A stretch of DNA of 64,000 nucleotides from Odontomyia ornata. Taxonomy: Eukaryota > Arthropoda > Insecta > Diptera > Stratiomyidae. The translations under genes and the position numbers were made by a program. The notes below the pieces were generated by a model. It ran no database searches and was not told where the DNA came from. It was given only the letters and a program-made list of their open reading frames with translations. The DNA lies in NCBI GenBank assembly GCA_963969285.1, contig OZ017738.1:45399103-45463102 (forward strand). The letters are read 5' to 3'. Within the stretch, counting starts at the first letter, position 1. The number at the start of each line of letters is the position of its first letter. Of this stretch, positions 23,646 to 35,529 are shown one piece after another.

Positions 23646-24418
23646 TAAACCTTTCAAGTCCGAACGCGGAACCGACCTCTCATCGGTTCTAGACGTTAAG
23701 TCTGAGTAGTGCCAACGGATGGTACCAACAGGTCAACCAATCCGTGCACCGTAACCCATTCACGCGGTGACTGCTTGTCGGCCAGCTAGTTCGGAGAGGA
23801 TTTCGGTCGCGGGTCTCCGAATGGGTTACGCTCAATTACAATATTTCAGCCACCTGAATATGCCCGTTTTCCAAACGCGTCAACAATTACTCATCCAGAA
23901 CGGGAAACCTACGTTACGTTAATTCTGGATGTGATCTCTCCACAGATCTCAAATTAAAAACGCTACAAAATCCCATAGGCGCGTTACCGAATCACCGACG
24001 CGGTACCGAAAAATATGCTACTCGAAATCAAACCGACGAAAACTACTCTAATGAAATGACGAAACAATCAAAGGTACCGCGTACCGCGCGCGACGCGAAA
24101 CCGACCTCAGCGGATTTGTCGAAACCCTACCCTCGCGACGGCATACCTACCATGCACTCACCCTCCTGCTGAAACAGAAAGAACTACTGAAAAGGAAAGT
24201 CGTTAATTATTTAACAATTCATTTTATTGCTCTAACTAAATTCATTATCAAATAATAATCTCATCTTCAACTACTGATTTTCGTATTTTTCCATTTATTT
24301 CATTACAACATGGGTTTGATCCCTTTAATGTGATTTTGTAATTTCAAAACGCAAATCAAATCAAATACAAAGTCAAATTAATCCACACAATTAATTAAAA
24401 TAAGGGATAAACATTTAT

Positions 24419-24640
24419 ATAAAAAATTAAATTTAAAAGAAATATCTATGTTATGAATTGTTAAAAAGAAATATATAAAAAATTAAATTTAAAAGAAATA
24501 TCTATGTTATGAATTGTTAAAAAGAAATATATAAAAAATTAAATTTAAAAGAAATATTTATGTTACGAATTGTTAAAAAGAAATATATAAAAAATTAAAT
24601 TTAAAAGAAATATCTATGTTATGAATTGTTAAAAATAAAG
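24419..24640. repeat. 56-bp minisatellite, four copies
   Basis: The unit AAAAAATTAAATTTAAAAGA... recurs at 24421, 24477, 24533 and 24589 with a constant 56-base period and only a few substitutions. It is over 80% AT. It lies inside the insertion that carries the Maf1 fragment. Confidence 0.9.
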
Positions 24641-25029
24641 TACAGTCAATTAAATAGTTCTCGCATGCAGTAAAGCATCGCTGATTTTGCTGAGAGTCAA
24701 ACGCAAAATACGACACTGCCCTATCAAACCGAGTGTACCAAGATACTGTTAGTGCCCGAATAGTTATTTTTTTATTATTAATGAACTGTGACCTCAGACA
24801 CGATATGATCCGTAAATATATGCATGATGATTTTTTTTTTAGGAAATACATATTTGACGTAGGAAAGAATTTATATTCAAAACACAAACAGGGGCATATT
24901 TTCTGCTGCTTTCTAAATCTTACGTACTATAAAAGCAGAGGCCCTTGGAGAGTATTGGATGGCATGAGATGCATTTTTCAATCAGGCCCACATGCTACAA
25001 TCCCCAACTTGAATAGTAATTCTTCTTCT

Positions 25030-26300
25030 GCGATCTAAATTAGAATTGCAATTCTATAAGTCTAATTTAAAATGAAAACTAACTCTAAAAAAAATCCCCA
25101 CGATAAAATTGAATTTTGATTGATATATCCGTATATGGTATTTAAATGTTAAAATGTAGGTTTTATATTTGAGTTCCATTACTATTCATTTTGCCGTTAA
25201 AACTGCTATCATTTTCCCCTTTAAATGCCTCATAGCCAACCATGAACACCAATCGTTTTTATGATTTAAAATACTTCGTTCGATAATTCCTAACCTTCCT
25301 CATCTATTCCTATCCTGTTCCATCTCTGATATTCAATAATCAATCACAAGTACTCTTATTCTCGTACTGTCCTAAATGTTACCCTACTTACTCTGTGTAA
25401 GTACACATTCATCACTTTTTTAACAACTATCACTAAAACCGTGTTAGGTTTAGGGAGAATACATTGACTAAAGACTACAAATTGAAAATTAGTTAAGAAT
25501 ACGGCAGCAGAAATTTTGCCTGCATCGCGTACGTTTATCGACGTAAATTCTCACATCGCAGCTTTCACCTGCCTTTACATAATTAAACATACTATTCAAA
25601 AGAAAATATAGTTCGAAAACTGGATTATTTATGATTTGAATTGCCGGCACCAATCTATCTTGCTATCTGAATATAATTGTCGAATTGAATATGGTTCTAG
25701 AAACACGCAAATATAGCGAAAATACTAAAAGTTTTCCCGTGTTTTAAACTTTAATTGATATTAAGAGTACATTTATTGTACTCATCGGATTAAACCTTCT
25801 GTTTGCGTAAACATAAATTATTTTTGAAATATTTTGACAATAGAATGTTCAAAACATTACCAAAGTATATAGTAAATTGGATTTGACTCTCCCCAAGTGT
25901 TCGATTTTATCTAATATGATATATGAATATGTGTGTACATATCTAACCTTGAAATATTTTCCGAAGATTCGAAACTTACATATAACACTACAATGTTATT
26001 CCCCTTTATATATTAGATTAATTTGTGCTATTATATAATTGAATTTGGTTTATCATGTTTAACAGTTCTACGGATTTATCATCTCACGTACCATTTTTGT
26101 CCTGATTAAAATTTTAGTATAGTGCTTCTGGATGTGTACATTACCGCATTAGACGAATTTTAAATTCTTCGGCGCTTGTTGTTCGATGTAGGCGGTGGGG
26201 TTGTTGATGGACTATTCGATTCAAGTGACATTGAACCACGAGTTCTCTTTGGCGTTCTTTTTTTTTTTTTTTGGGTGTATCAGCTGGAACTAATTTGGCC
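25030..26300. other. AT-rich interior of the insertion
   Basis: No convincing coding region. A T homopolymer interrupted by C lies near 26255. No match to other repeats in the window was noticed. Confidence 0.4.
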
Positions 26301-26316
26301 TGGCATTATTCCTGTC

Positions 26317-26632
26317 TTAATAGCAGCAAGTATCTTCTTCCATGGACATGTCTGACGATATTCCAGAGTCTCCACTATATAATGAGTTGACTGCACGACA
26401 AGTGTAGAACACAATGCGTTTCAACTTCTTGTTGTAGAAGAAATAATTGAACGCCCAGAAGCATCCTGGCTCTCCGTATGGATCTGAATTCAAATCAGGA
26501 TTGTAGCTGTAAATGTCGCATTCAGATAACTGATTTCATCGTCGATAACTTACCATAATGGTTGACGCAAACCATGATATTGATCCCCCGCTACAGAGTG
26601 ACGCGTTTATTTTTCCACCGCTGTTAGTTAAT
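26317..26632 (-). pseudogene. Maf1: Maf1 (RNA polymerase III repressor) C-terminal fragment
   Basis: Minus-strand translation gives, in order, VAGDQYHGLRQPLW, a stop, VIDDEIS, a one-base deletion, then LSECDIYSYNPDLNSDPYGE, PGCFWAFNYFFYNKK, LKRIVFYTCRAVN, and an acidic end DMSMEEDTCCY before a stop at 26317-26319. This follows the most conserved C-terminal third of eukaryotic Maf1 (SECDIYSYNPDL, SFNYFFYNKRLKRIVF). Maf1 represses Pol III transcription downstream of TOR signalling. The frameshift after DEIS, the stop after LW and a further stop upstream show it is not functional as read. No upstream Maf1 exons are recognisable. It lies within a mobile insertion, so gene capture or a processed pseudogene is likely. 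Confidence 0.85.
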
Positions 26633-27065
26633 ATTTTCGGCCTTCCTCCAGAACACCAAGATTACGGGGGGATAACGAAAAATACAGATATAGCACTTTC
26701 CTCCCGCGTGTTTTCTATTCCACGTTCCGTCGGACTGTCAATCTGACAACATCCGACAAAACAGATGTGTGTGGAATGGCACGCCACATGGCGGCAATGT
26801 GCCTCTCCATCTGTCGCCAGTGGCATAGTTTTTCGATGGCCACGGTGGAGGGGCATTTCCAGATGGATATGTCTCGAAATGTGTCGGGGTTTGGATTAAT
26901 TTTATATTTCGAATATTTATATCCACAGATCTACATATTTGGACAGAAAAGAAATAGTTTCTGCGCAACGATATCCGCACGACAGATGAAGTCCGCTGGC
27001 ACTTCGAGGACATACCCATCTGGCCGGTTGCAAGGGTTCGGGATCGGAATCACTTCGATTCCCGG

Positions 27066-28126
27066 GCGTAGGCGTCACATTACAATGTTAGTTTCATTGA
27101 AATGAAGAATTGATTCGCCGTTCAGGCATGGTTTGAAGTTGGAAACTTTTGCTTTAACGACCTCTGAAAATATTTCATTCCCTCTCTCAGGGCTTGGTAG
27201 ATGAACCAATTCAAAATGTGTTCCAATCAGGGCAAGTTCGAGAAGATTTATCTCATCACTAGCGACTTCAAGATTCGATACCTTCACTCGACACTTCTTA
27301 CGGAATATGCTATTCACTTTCGCGAAAAAGGCATCTGGGTCCTGTGGGCAAATACCCTTCAGTTTTTTCGCCCATTGATTGTTGACCTCACTCCTGAAGT
27401 ATGAACGGATTAAGTTCCGGACATTCTTCAGGTGTAATTTCAACAAAGCCAACGAGGGATGGTTGTAGTTGAAAAATCGTCGATAAATATTGTTCACGCG
27501 TGTAAGAAGAAGGCTTTTCAATCCTTTTAACCTTGCGGTGGTTGGTGTTTCATATCGTTCCATAGTGTTTCAATTTTTAATCTTGGGAACGACTTTCTCA
27601 ATCGTTTCCAACATCAGCTTCTCTAGCTTCGACAAATATAGAGATCTATTTCATCGTTAGTTAGATTCCTGTCATTAGGAGCCATTGAGCAAGCGTTACC
27701 ATCATCTGAAGGAGGACATTGCTTCTGGTAATCCCGATCAAACTTTTTTTGAAACATCCCCCAATCTGTTTTTTTTTTTGCGTTATGGGTACTATCGTAA
27801 GGAAGCACCTGCAGTTTCCGTTGAGGACTGTTAAAGCTTAATTCAAGCCTTGCGTTAGCAATGCATAGGCCCAAATATGAACTTGTCCTAGGGTATCTTG
27901 GGAATTCCGACCCATATAGACTGTACCTGTATTCAATTTGGTTCTCTCTTATCCACGATTTCAGAAATACACCTCTTGGATTATTGTTCGCATTCAGCTA
28001 TGATGTATGCCGAGCATTCAGGTCATCGGCAAAATATAATAACTACGCAGCCTGTTCAATTCGACTGTTTCAAAGAAGGAATGAACTTGAGAACGTTTCG
28101 ACCAGTTGCAAAGGTAGCGGTAACAA
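27066..28126 (-). pseudogene. Family J endonuclease C-terminus and linker
   Basis: On the minus strand from 28060 downward: FLKSWIRENQIEYRYSLY, FPRYPRTSSYLGLCIANA (endonuclease C-terminal block), LQVLPYDSTHNA (the expected SDHNA motif degraded), then the linker at 27075-27563 with NNIYRRFFNYNHPSLALLKL, NLIRSYFRSEVNNQWAKKL and CPQDPDAFFAKVNSIFRKK. The same blocks lie on plus at 45480-46200 at high similarity. Frameshifts separate the segments. Confidence 0.85.
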
Positions 28127-28139
28127 AGAGGTTATTTAT

Positions 28140-30140
28140 GTATTTACGCTATTTTACAAATCCTTATCAATCCAATTACTAAATCGGTAATATGAATTAT
28201 AATAAATGCAACAAAAACACACTGAGCTACTTGAATAGAAAAAAAACAAATATATAAAATACTAATAAATTATAAGGAGCTAAGGAGAATGTAAGGTAAT
28301 ATAATTTTAAATGCGTTTCAGGAATGTAGCAGGGGACCCAACTGGAGTTCGCCGCAGCGACGTGATACGCGCACTAAAAACGAATAAAAATAAATATCTG
28401 CTCCAGCAAAGGGCACCACAAATATGTCAACTGAAAACGTTCTTGAGGTGGGACGTATGTATATAAAGCCTTTCCCAAAGGTTGGATGAAAGAATACCAT
28501 GACATATTTTAAATATTCAACATAGGTCTAAGAATTCTGTCCTTTTTTGAGTGATGGGATGTTGAGGATTTGTAAGCGCTCATCGCAGAAGCTATAAGGG
28601 AGATTAGATTTGCAAAATAGAGAACGTGCGAACGCTGTACAGTCTCAATAGCATCCCATAGATTGGTTTAGTGAGAAGACAATACTTGGAAGGCATACTC
28701 AAGGATTAACTGGGCAAAGAGTAGCTAAGATGTTGAAGGACTTGCAGGAGGATCTTAAAATAAAACCAGTGCCGCATGAAGCTCTAGTGGTTGCGCATGA
28801 AATATGGATGTTAAATTTCAAACCAGGGTCAAATATCACTCCCAAATCTTTAAATTTGTCCACAAGTGCGAGCACCGATCCATCAATCCGGTATTCATAT
28901 AGTACTGGATGATTTTGTTAATGAATCTCATGTGACAATATTTTGAAATATTAAGAGAAAGTAAATTATCTTGACAGCAATTTTGGAGATTGTCAAGATC
29001 ATCTTGAAGCTATCGGCAATCTTTGCTGGAGTTAATGCAATGATAAATTTTTAAAATATCTGCATGAAGAAGACGATTGGGAACAGCCATAGGGGAAGGT
29101 CATTAATGAAAATGTTGAATAACAATGGAACCTAAATTGATCCTTGAGAAATACCGGATCTCGGACTGAATGAGGCCAACGAAAAATTATGCCATGTAAT
29201 GGTGCAAGAGCGATGGGATAAAAAGGATAAGATTTAAGAGAGGATTGAGACAAAAAAGTGGAACGATCGGAGTTTGTTAGCCAGAAAGCCATGATCAAGA
29301 CTGTTAAAGATTTTAGCGAAATCGGTGTATATAACATTCACTTGTTGGCTCTTGTCAAAAGCAAGAGAGATGGTATTCGTAAGTTCTAACAAACTAGTTA
29401 TTGTCGAATGACTTTGATGAAGCCATGTTGTTATGCCTTGCCAAAACAAGACAGTAAAGAAATTGGACGATAATCCCCTACGATCTCCAGACTAATGGAT
29501 CGGAAAGATATTAGCATGCTACCAGATGTCGGGAAAGCAGCAGGAAGATAGGTTAATGTTCAAAATAATTTACGGTGGAGTAGATAATGAAGAAGACAAT
29601 GACTTTACGAACAGGTTTGGTATTCTATCAGGACCCAGAAAACTATTAATGTCAAAAGCGAGCAGTATACTTTCAATTTTGGATGGAGAGGTCACGATGG
29701 AGTGCACAATAGGAGAAGAAGAGGGACACGATGAGTATTTAGTGTGATTTGAAACCTCATATGCTGAGGAAAAGAATTTAGCAAGAAGGTCACAGACAGC
29801 TTGCCCATCAGAAGCTTGGCAGTTATGCTAGAGAAGATATTAAGAATATGGGATGTTGTTTTGAGGGATCGGATGTATGACCAGGAGGGCTTAGGGCTAC
29901 TAGATTGCAGTAATGTTTCAATCATATAATGATAGGATCCCATTGCATTCATAACCACTTTTTTTGGCTTCTTTGTGAAGCCGTCGGTATCTGGCGAGGT
30001 CAGAGTTGGAATACTGGCATTTTTTACGCACCTGGTCCTTCAAATTAAAAAGGGGACGGGACATCAACTGAAAACTAGCTGGGGTTATTTTTTTTCGAAG
30101 GAACGGCAGATAGCTACCTACATGATTTATAATAATGCTA
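28140..30140 (-). pseudogene. Degenerate CR1-like retrotransposon nested in family J
   Basis: Blocks parallel the intact ORF2 at 55537-58410. Near 30060-29990 is KKCQYSNSDLARYRRLHKEAKK (intact copy: EYCRLRSLAKTEVKRAL). At 29860-29890 is SWSYIRSLKTTSHI (intact: FWSYIRSLKTSSPI). At 29234-29449 is WLHQSHSTITSLLELTNTI with motif A IYTDFAKIFNSLDH. At 28318-28450 are the C-terminal words DIYFYSFLVRVSRRCGELQLGP (intact: DVYFHSAMVRL...LELGPF). All are on the minus strand with many stops. It disrupts the endonuclease of the surrounding element, which resumes at about 28126. Confidence 0.8.
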
Positions 30141-30144
30141 CTGA

Positions 30145-31145
30145 GATTTATCCTCACCTGGCAGTGAGATTTTGGTAATGGGCACTTCAAGAAATTCAAA
30201 GTTTTTGAATTCGGCTTTGTCAAAATTTTGGAAACAATAGGGTCTCCTTGCCAATATTCTGATACCACCTCCCTCATCACCGTTTAACCTATTGTTTTTT
30301 ACGAATTCAAAGACTTTGATGGTCATGGAGCGCCATGAATTGAGGTGGGTTTCAGTGAGTAGCATATTGTCAAGCTTTTACTTAGCAATGAATTCAAGGA
30401 GATCGTCGCGTCAATGTAGAGTAACAATGGAGTCAACGTTGATCGAGGTGAGGTGAAGCCTATCCATGGGAATGTGACTGGTATGGCGACTTATTTTAGA
30501 GGCAGTTGAAAGATTTAAACGTTGAAAAACAAAAGTAATTTTCGAATCTTGTTTATCGATTCTCTCCGATGAAGAGTAAAATTGCTGGTAAATTTTAGGA
30601 AGCAACTCATTATAGTTACTTACATCATTTACATTATTTACAGCATTATCTGCTGGTCCTCTAGCGGCGAATTCCAATGATACTCCGGACTACGGTGTAC
30701 ATGGATTTGTTTTGGAATTAATTTAACTTTTGCATATTGATATCGGGAGCATCCTTAATATGATGCTGGCTGACCAAATACACCGCAATTAATGCAGTAT
30801 AATTTTTCTTTAGGCAGTGTCTGAGCCAATTTGCACTCAGCGGGGACATAACATCTTTGGATTTGATGGACCGATAATGCATGGCACAGTTGGCAGCTAA
30901 ATGACCAAATCTTTGATACCGATAACACTGACTGACTTCTCTTTTCTGGGGGCGCTCCTACCTGACCACACTGAAATTCCAGTACCTTATTTGTTGAAGG
31001 GCACTTGGACAGCTTTTGTTTGAAATTTATACCAGATATAGTGTTAAGTTCTTCTTTTGTATGGTCAATCTGCGTGTTGCAAAGGTTTTGTAGTAAATGA
31101 GTGGTCAACCTAGCCAAGCCGCTCGAGGGACCTTTACGAAAAAAT
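30145..31145 (-). pseudogene. Family J gag C-terminus and endonuclease N-terminus
   Basis: The gag part (30755-31117) reads LARLTTHLLQNL, DHTKEELNTISGINFKQKL and CPSTNKVLEFQCG, with a frame-broken zinc knuckle region and KLYCINCGVFGQPASY. The following ORF starts MDRLHLTSINVDSIVTLH (30411-30480), the usual RLRLISINVNSI opening of the endonuclease. It continues MLLTETHLNSW at 30330-30365 with the catalytic TETH, and KNFEFLEVPITKISL. The plus copy has the same words at 45030-45330. Stops and frameshifts make it inactive. Confidence 0.82.
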
Positions 31146-31149
31146 ACTA

Positions 31150-34100
31150 TTTCATAATACTATTCATAATTGATGTTATTAATTTAATACGCAACTTTTT
31201 AACACTATTATTACTAACCCGAAATAAACCCCGCCACTATCACCGCTACCATTATCGATAAAAAGTTTTCCGAAGAAAAAATAAAATCAATAGTGGTATC
31301 CCCATTGCGACACAATCTAGCGGAGCAATTGCTAGATTGCATCGACGAGAATCTGCTTTTATCGCCCTGAAGAGGCTTGTCGAGGTAAGCGGGTTTCCTA
31401 CGGGACTCGTAGTTTGTACAATGAGCGGGAGGGTCGTCGCGTTTTGTTGACTGGACTCATATGCAATCTACCCCGCTGCTCGTTCTTTAAACATTTTGCA
31501 TAACATTGATATATTGAACAAGTGTCAAAAGGCAGTTAATTTGATTTTTCGGGAAAATGTCTGGAGACAGCAGAGAGCTCGTTACATTAGCGAAAATTGA
31601 AGTTTTTTGTGAGAATTTTGCATTCAAAAGTTTCCGTCGTGCGTTGCAAATTGATGTAGGAAAATTGCCATCGTCGTTCACGACGAGGAAAATTGAAAGA
31701 GAACTCATTCGCGAATTGTTTCAGTTACTCGAAAAGCTAGTATTGGAGTTTTGTTGTGATGGAATATCAGTAAAGTGATTTTCCGCGTGGGATTTCACTC
31801 ATTCTCAAATAATTGTGCATTTTCACAAACTGCTTTTGGGATTTTTCAATTGGGAAATGCATCCTATCTGTGTGAGGGTCTAGTAGAGTGCCCACACACC
31901 GTTTTGGGGCCCTGTCACACTGTTTGTGTGTTTCGTCTGCTCACAGCTGCGACCAGAATTTCGCGGGTGAAAGTTGCAGAAACCGCCACGAGCACGGAGT
32001 CCTGTTCTGGTCTTCCGCTTGGAACGCCTTAAGGGTGTACATAGTTCACGTTGAGTGAAGTTCGAAACCAGAATATTTGTTATATGTGTACTTTGATTTT
32101 TGTGGCCATTTGAAATTAACGGCAATTTATACGGTGACAAAGTGAATACAAAAAAGGGCTCCGAATATTGAATTTGAAACAAGTTGGGTAGACAGTCCTA
32201 CGCTCGTGTCAAAAGGGTTTTGTACCCAACTTACAAAATGCAATCACCAGCAACGAATAAAATCAAGAAACATGTCAAAGAGATTTGCTCGTTTCTCCAT
32301 TTTCAACTAACAAAAATAACTCAAATCATGAAGTCCCAAAAGCATTTGTCATCGATCTTATCTGAAAATTTTAAGCAGATCAAATCAAAACTGCAGTTGT
32401 TTGGTTCTATGGAAAGTCTATAAAATACCAAAATAGTGTGTTATTGTAGTTGTATAGTTGATATAACTTCCGTGAATATGATATGGATTTCATCAAACTT
32501 ACAGAGTATTAGGACCTTGTGTAAGGTTGGGTTTCAAGGCATCCATACGATTTTATTGGAGAAAATGTGAAATTCGAAGATCACACTATTATTAACAAAG
32601 TTGAATGAATTTCGACTTCTGAGGTATTTGTTATTGTTGTACTCATAAATATCTCCCTTGGTATTTTTTTCAGATTTTTTAGATCACATGTGTCCAATCG
32701 CGAATAGGGAAACAGATTTTTCGTGTATTTCCCCCCTCTGCTTCCACTGAAGCAAAAACTGTCAGTATAAGAAGTGTTTTGAAAAGCTCTCATAGAGACC
32801 TTTCATTTGATACTCATATCGACTACCTTTGATGACATTTTTTTAGGATCCACTCCCCTGTACTGTAGTCATCGATTCATGGCATCAGAAATTTTTTTTC
32901 GAACCCTAGAACGGTTACAAAGTCCTTATGTTAGGAGCTCTCTCTTGCCTCCTTGACTTGTTTCACCTATGAGTATTAATTGTAGGTACTCATCTTCAGT
33001 CATTCATTAAATTGAATCAAGTGTAAAAGGCAGGCCCCATAAAAGTTGAATTTGGGGAAAAATAACTCAAAATTATTCAATCTTCGCATTTAAAACAGCC
33101 ACTATTTTGTTTTACGATGACTGATACCACTAGCTGAACCAATCCTCAAAGATATTCATGATGCCTATCATTCCTGAAACTTTCATGCAAATCCTAGCAA
33201 ACTTGTAGTGTCTGATAATTCCATATGAAATATTTTTCAAGTGTTGCAAACGTTCAAAGAGTGATTATGCATGATTTATTTTAATTTCGATCAATTTTAA
33301 TTCCCGAAATATGAACGACGCTCATTTTCCTATGTTTTAATTTGTTGCTGAGTTTTCTTTATCTGAAACTTGCTATTATATTGAGAACAACAAAACAACG
33401 ATCATCGAGCTTTGGGAGTACATTTTCAATTGTTTCCTACTTATTATGAGACTGATCATCTTTCAACTTAATTTCTACAAGTCGATCGCGTAAACATCTT
33501 GAATTCAGCAAGGCAAGAATAATCGGTTTTTTAATCTTCAAAATCATATGGATACTAGCAGCCATTAAGGATAATGTTATTTTTAATGAAGAATACATGT
33601 TTGTGATTGGTCCTTACCCGCCCCAACGACGAACGTTCATCAGAGGAGGACTGGGTAAGTACCCTTGTTTTTCTAAATAAAAATTTTTTTTTTCAAATAA
33701 ATTACTTATAGCGAAAAATATTACGATTCAAAATGAAACGACACAAATCGACACATAAGCAGTAAAACTGTCAAGAAAAATGTTTTTTTTCTAGCAAATC
33801 CTTTTTCAATTATTAAATTTAAGTCATCACTCTATATTTTAACCAACTAAACAGGTTTAATAATTGGCATCTAAATTTTGTATGCAAAGTAAATATTCGA
33901 AATTATTTAATGTGAAATGACAAACTGTTTGCTTTTTGATCGAAATTGAGTCACAAGCAGTAAAAAAGGTTAAGTTTTTCATAGCATATATTAATTTTTG
34001 AATGGTCCGAACTTTCTTCTAATGTTTGAACTTTGAACACGTGGAATGGGCGTACAGGGTAGAGTGGCCATCCACACAGGTTTCTTATTTATGATAACGT

Positions 34101-34505
34101 TTTATATGATTCAGTCATATAAGACTGGATCTTGATCCGGATGGAGGGTTACGAAGGGGCACCGCTTCCATCTGGATACCCCGCTCTTATTTGTGGGTCG
34201 TAAATATCGAATGGTAACGATGTCTCGAGCACGTTAATCAGGCTCGGTCCGTCGTTCCTTCGGTAGGTTACTTCGAATGCGAAATTTTTTTTGTAGTGGG
34301 CCCTTGTGCTGGGGAAAAGAACCCGCTCTACGACACCGCAATGCTAGCCTGTCAGTGCATTCACGTGTTCTCAGACAAGGCCAATTCCGGCGAGTACTAA
34401 TATCTCCGCTTGCCGAGGCAGTTGACCATAGCTGCAGTCTTTTACGGACAATTAATATCATCCCTATCACTACCGTTTTGGTGGAAATTTATTCAGACTC
34501 TTCAA
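31150..34505 (+). mobile_element. Insertion carrying repeat X copy 2, splitting family J gag
   Basis: Family J gag is read on minus at 34490-35240 (N-terminal part, ending ...FTYIPKSEKSILFV) and again from about 31145 downward (RKGPSSGLARLTTHLL). The sequence between is unrelated to gag. Its right part (33590-34460) matches repeat X: a CATCAGAGGAGGACTGGGTAAGTACCC donor-like block, CTTGATCCGGATGG, CACCGCTTCCATCTGGAT and the tail ending TTTTACGGACA. The left part (31150-32170) is GC-richer, with short open frames (31557-31778) that I do not recognise. Helentron-like copy B occupies 32174-33235. Confidence 0.55.
32174..33235 (+). mobile_element. Helentron/DINE-1-like repeat, copy B (3'-shortened)
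   Basis: It starts AACAAGTTGGGTAGACAGTC at 32179 and has the TTTTGTACCCAACTTACAAA near-palindrome. It matches copies A and C through the ATTAATTGTAGGTACTCATC and CAGCCACTATTTTGTTTTACG words. It ends before the second internal segment, and no (RGAC)n tract or terminal hairpin is present. It is non-coding. Confidence 0.65.
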
Positions 34506-35240
34506 CAAAAAGGATTGATTTTTCACTTTTTGGGATATAGGTGAAGTGTAGAGCCTCCCTAAAATTCAGCGCATCTTTGCCTGACTTGAAACCAACCAGT
34601 AATTTTGTTTTAGTAATTAATTTTTCTGCATTAACTCTCTTTTTTTTTGTTTCGAAATTAATTAATTTATTTTCGGCTGGCAATAGCCAAACCATATCTT
34701 TTCCACTTTGTCCGACTATATATTTACTGGCGGAACTTTTTCTGCCTTGTTGGTGGCTCTTTCAGAGGTACCAGTAGAACTGCCAGTTGATTTCTTCTCC
34801 TTATTTTTATGTTTAAATACTGAAAAAAATTATATTATCTTTATCAAAATCGCCATTGATTCTTTCTTCTACTACCATTTTTCTGTTGATTTTTCCAGCA
34901 CTGGATAATAGTTTTGGCTATTTTTATTGCCTCCAGCACTTAGAATTTATTCTGGGATTGTTTTTTTTGTAGTTTTCTTCACTTTCATTTCTATATTTTT
35001 TGCTTTTGCGATTGCACGTCTTTAATCTTCATCCCTCTCTTGAATAGATCTTTGAGGAGCTGCAGCCGTAGCCTGATCACTTCTTCCTTTTCTTCGACTA
35101 TTTGAATTTTATATCCGCCAGCAGCGGCGTTTTCCCGATCATGTCTTCTTTTGTTGACGATTGCCGCCAGTTTCGTTTTTGACCACCCCGGGTCCCCCAA
35201 CGATGGAAAGTCGTCGGACTCCTCCATACTAGCAGTCCTG
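34490..35240 (-). pseudogene. Family J gag N-terminal part
   Basis: A minus-strand frame begins MEESDDFPSLGDPGWSKTKL at 35227 and has a charged helix EEKEEVIRLRLQLLKDLFK. After stops, the 34489-34695 frame reads KRVNAEKLITKTKLLVGFKS and then GKDALNFREALHFTYIPKSE, the pattern of an RNA-binding gag domain upstream of the zinc knuckles. The remaining gag continues at 31145 beyond the insertion. Bases 35240 to about 35530 may be its 5' UTR, with a short near-repeat (ACGCAACGAATGCTAGACG / ACGCAAGGAATGCTAGATG at 35440-35510). Confidence 0.65.
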
Positions 35241-35529
35241 AAGTTGTCTATGGATTGTTCGCTTTTCTTGATGTATCGAAGTAAAATACAATATTCGATA
35301 TATACAATAAATTTCTTGGGTCGATTGCTTCGACGATATAAGCTTTTTCCAATAAAAATTTACTTTGGACGGACGTTTTAAAAAATTAATTTAATTTTTG
35401 AAAACTTTTGACAGGAGCGATTTTAAAAACACCTTTGTACGCAACGAATGCTAGACGTAGATTAAGCACACGTCTTTACGCAAGGAATGCTAGATGCAGA
35501 ATTTAAAATTTAACGTCGTCGCTTTATAA

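Larger units (their letters stand above)
23655..27062. mobile_element. About 3.4-kb unclassified insertion splitting family J
   Basis: The family J reading stops on one side at about 27066 (CCTGAACGGCGAATC) and resumes at about 23645 (AGCTTGAATCTTAATGAAT). In the plus-strand copy these blocks are adjacent (46750-46790). The insert has a GC-rich left part (23660-24170, with GGTACCGCGTACCGCGCGCG-type words), a 56-bp tandem array, a long AT-rich middle, and a right part with Maf1 homology. I see no transposase, no clear terminal inverted repeats and no poly(A) tail. ATTACAA/TTGTAAT words lie at both edges. It could be a gene-capturing DNA element or several stacked insertions. Confidence 0.55.

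Noticed and set aside
23660..23760. 5S rRNA-like sequence
   Set aside because: CATCGGTTCTAGACGTTAAG looks faintly like 5S rRNA, but the rest of the molecule and its internal promoter are absent.
34234..34470. Minus-strand open frame over the tail of repeat X
   Set aside because: The homologous region in X copy 1 (8560-8820) does not keep the frame open, so it is a chance frame.
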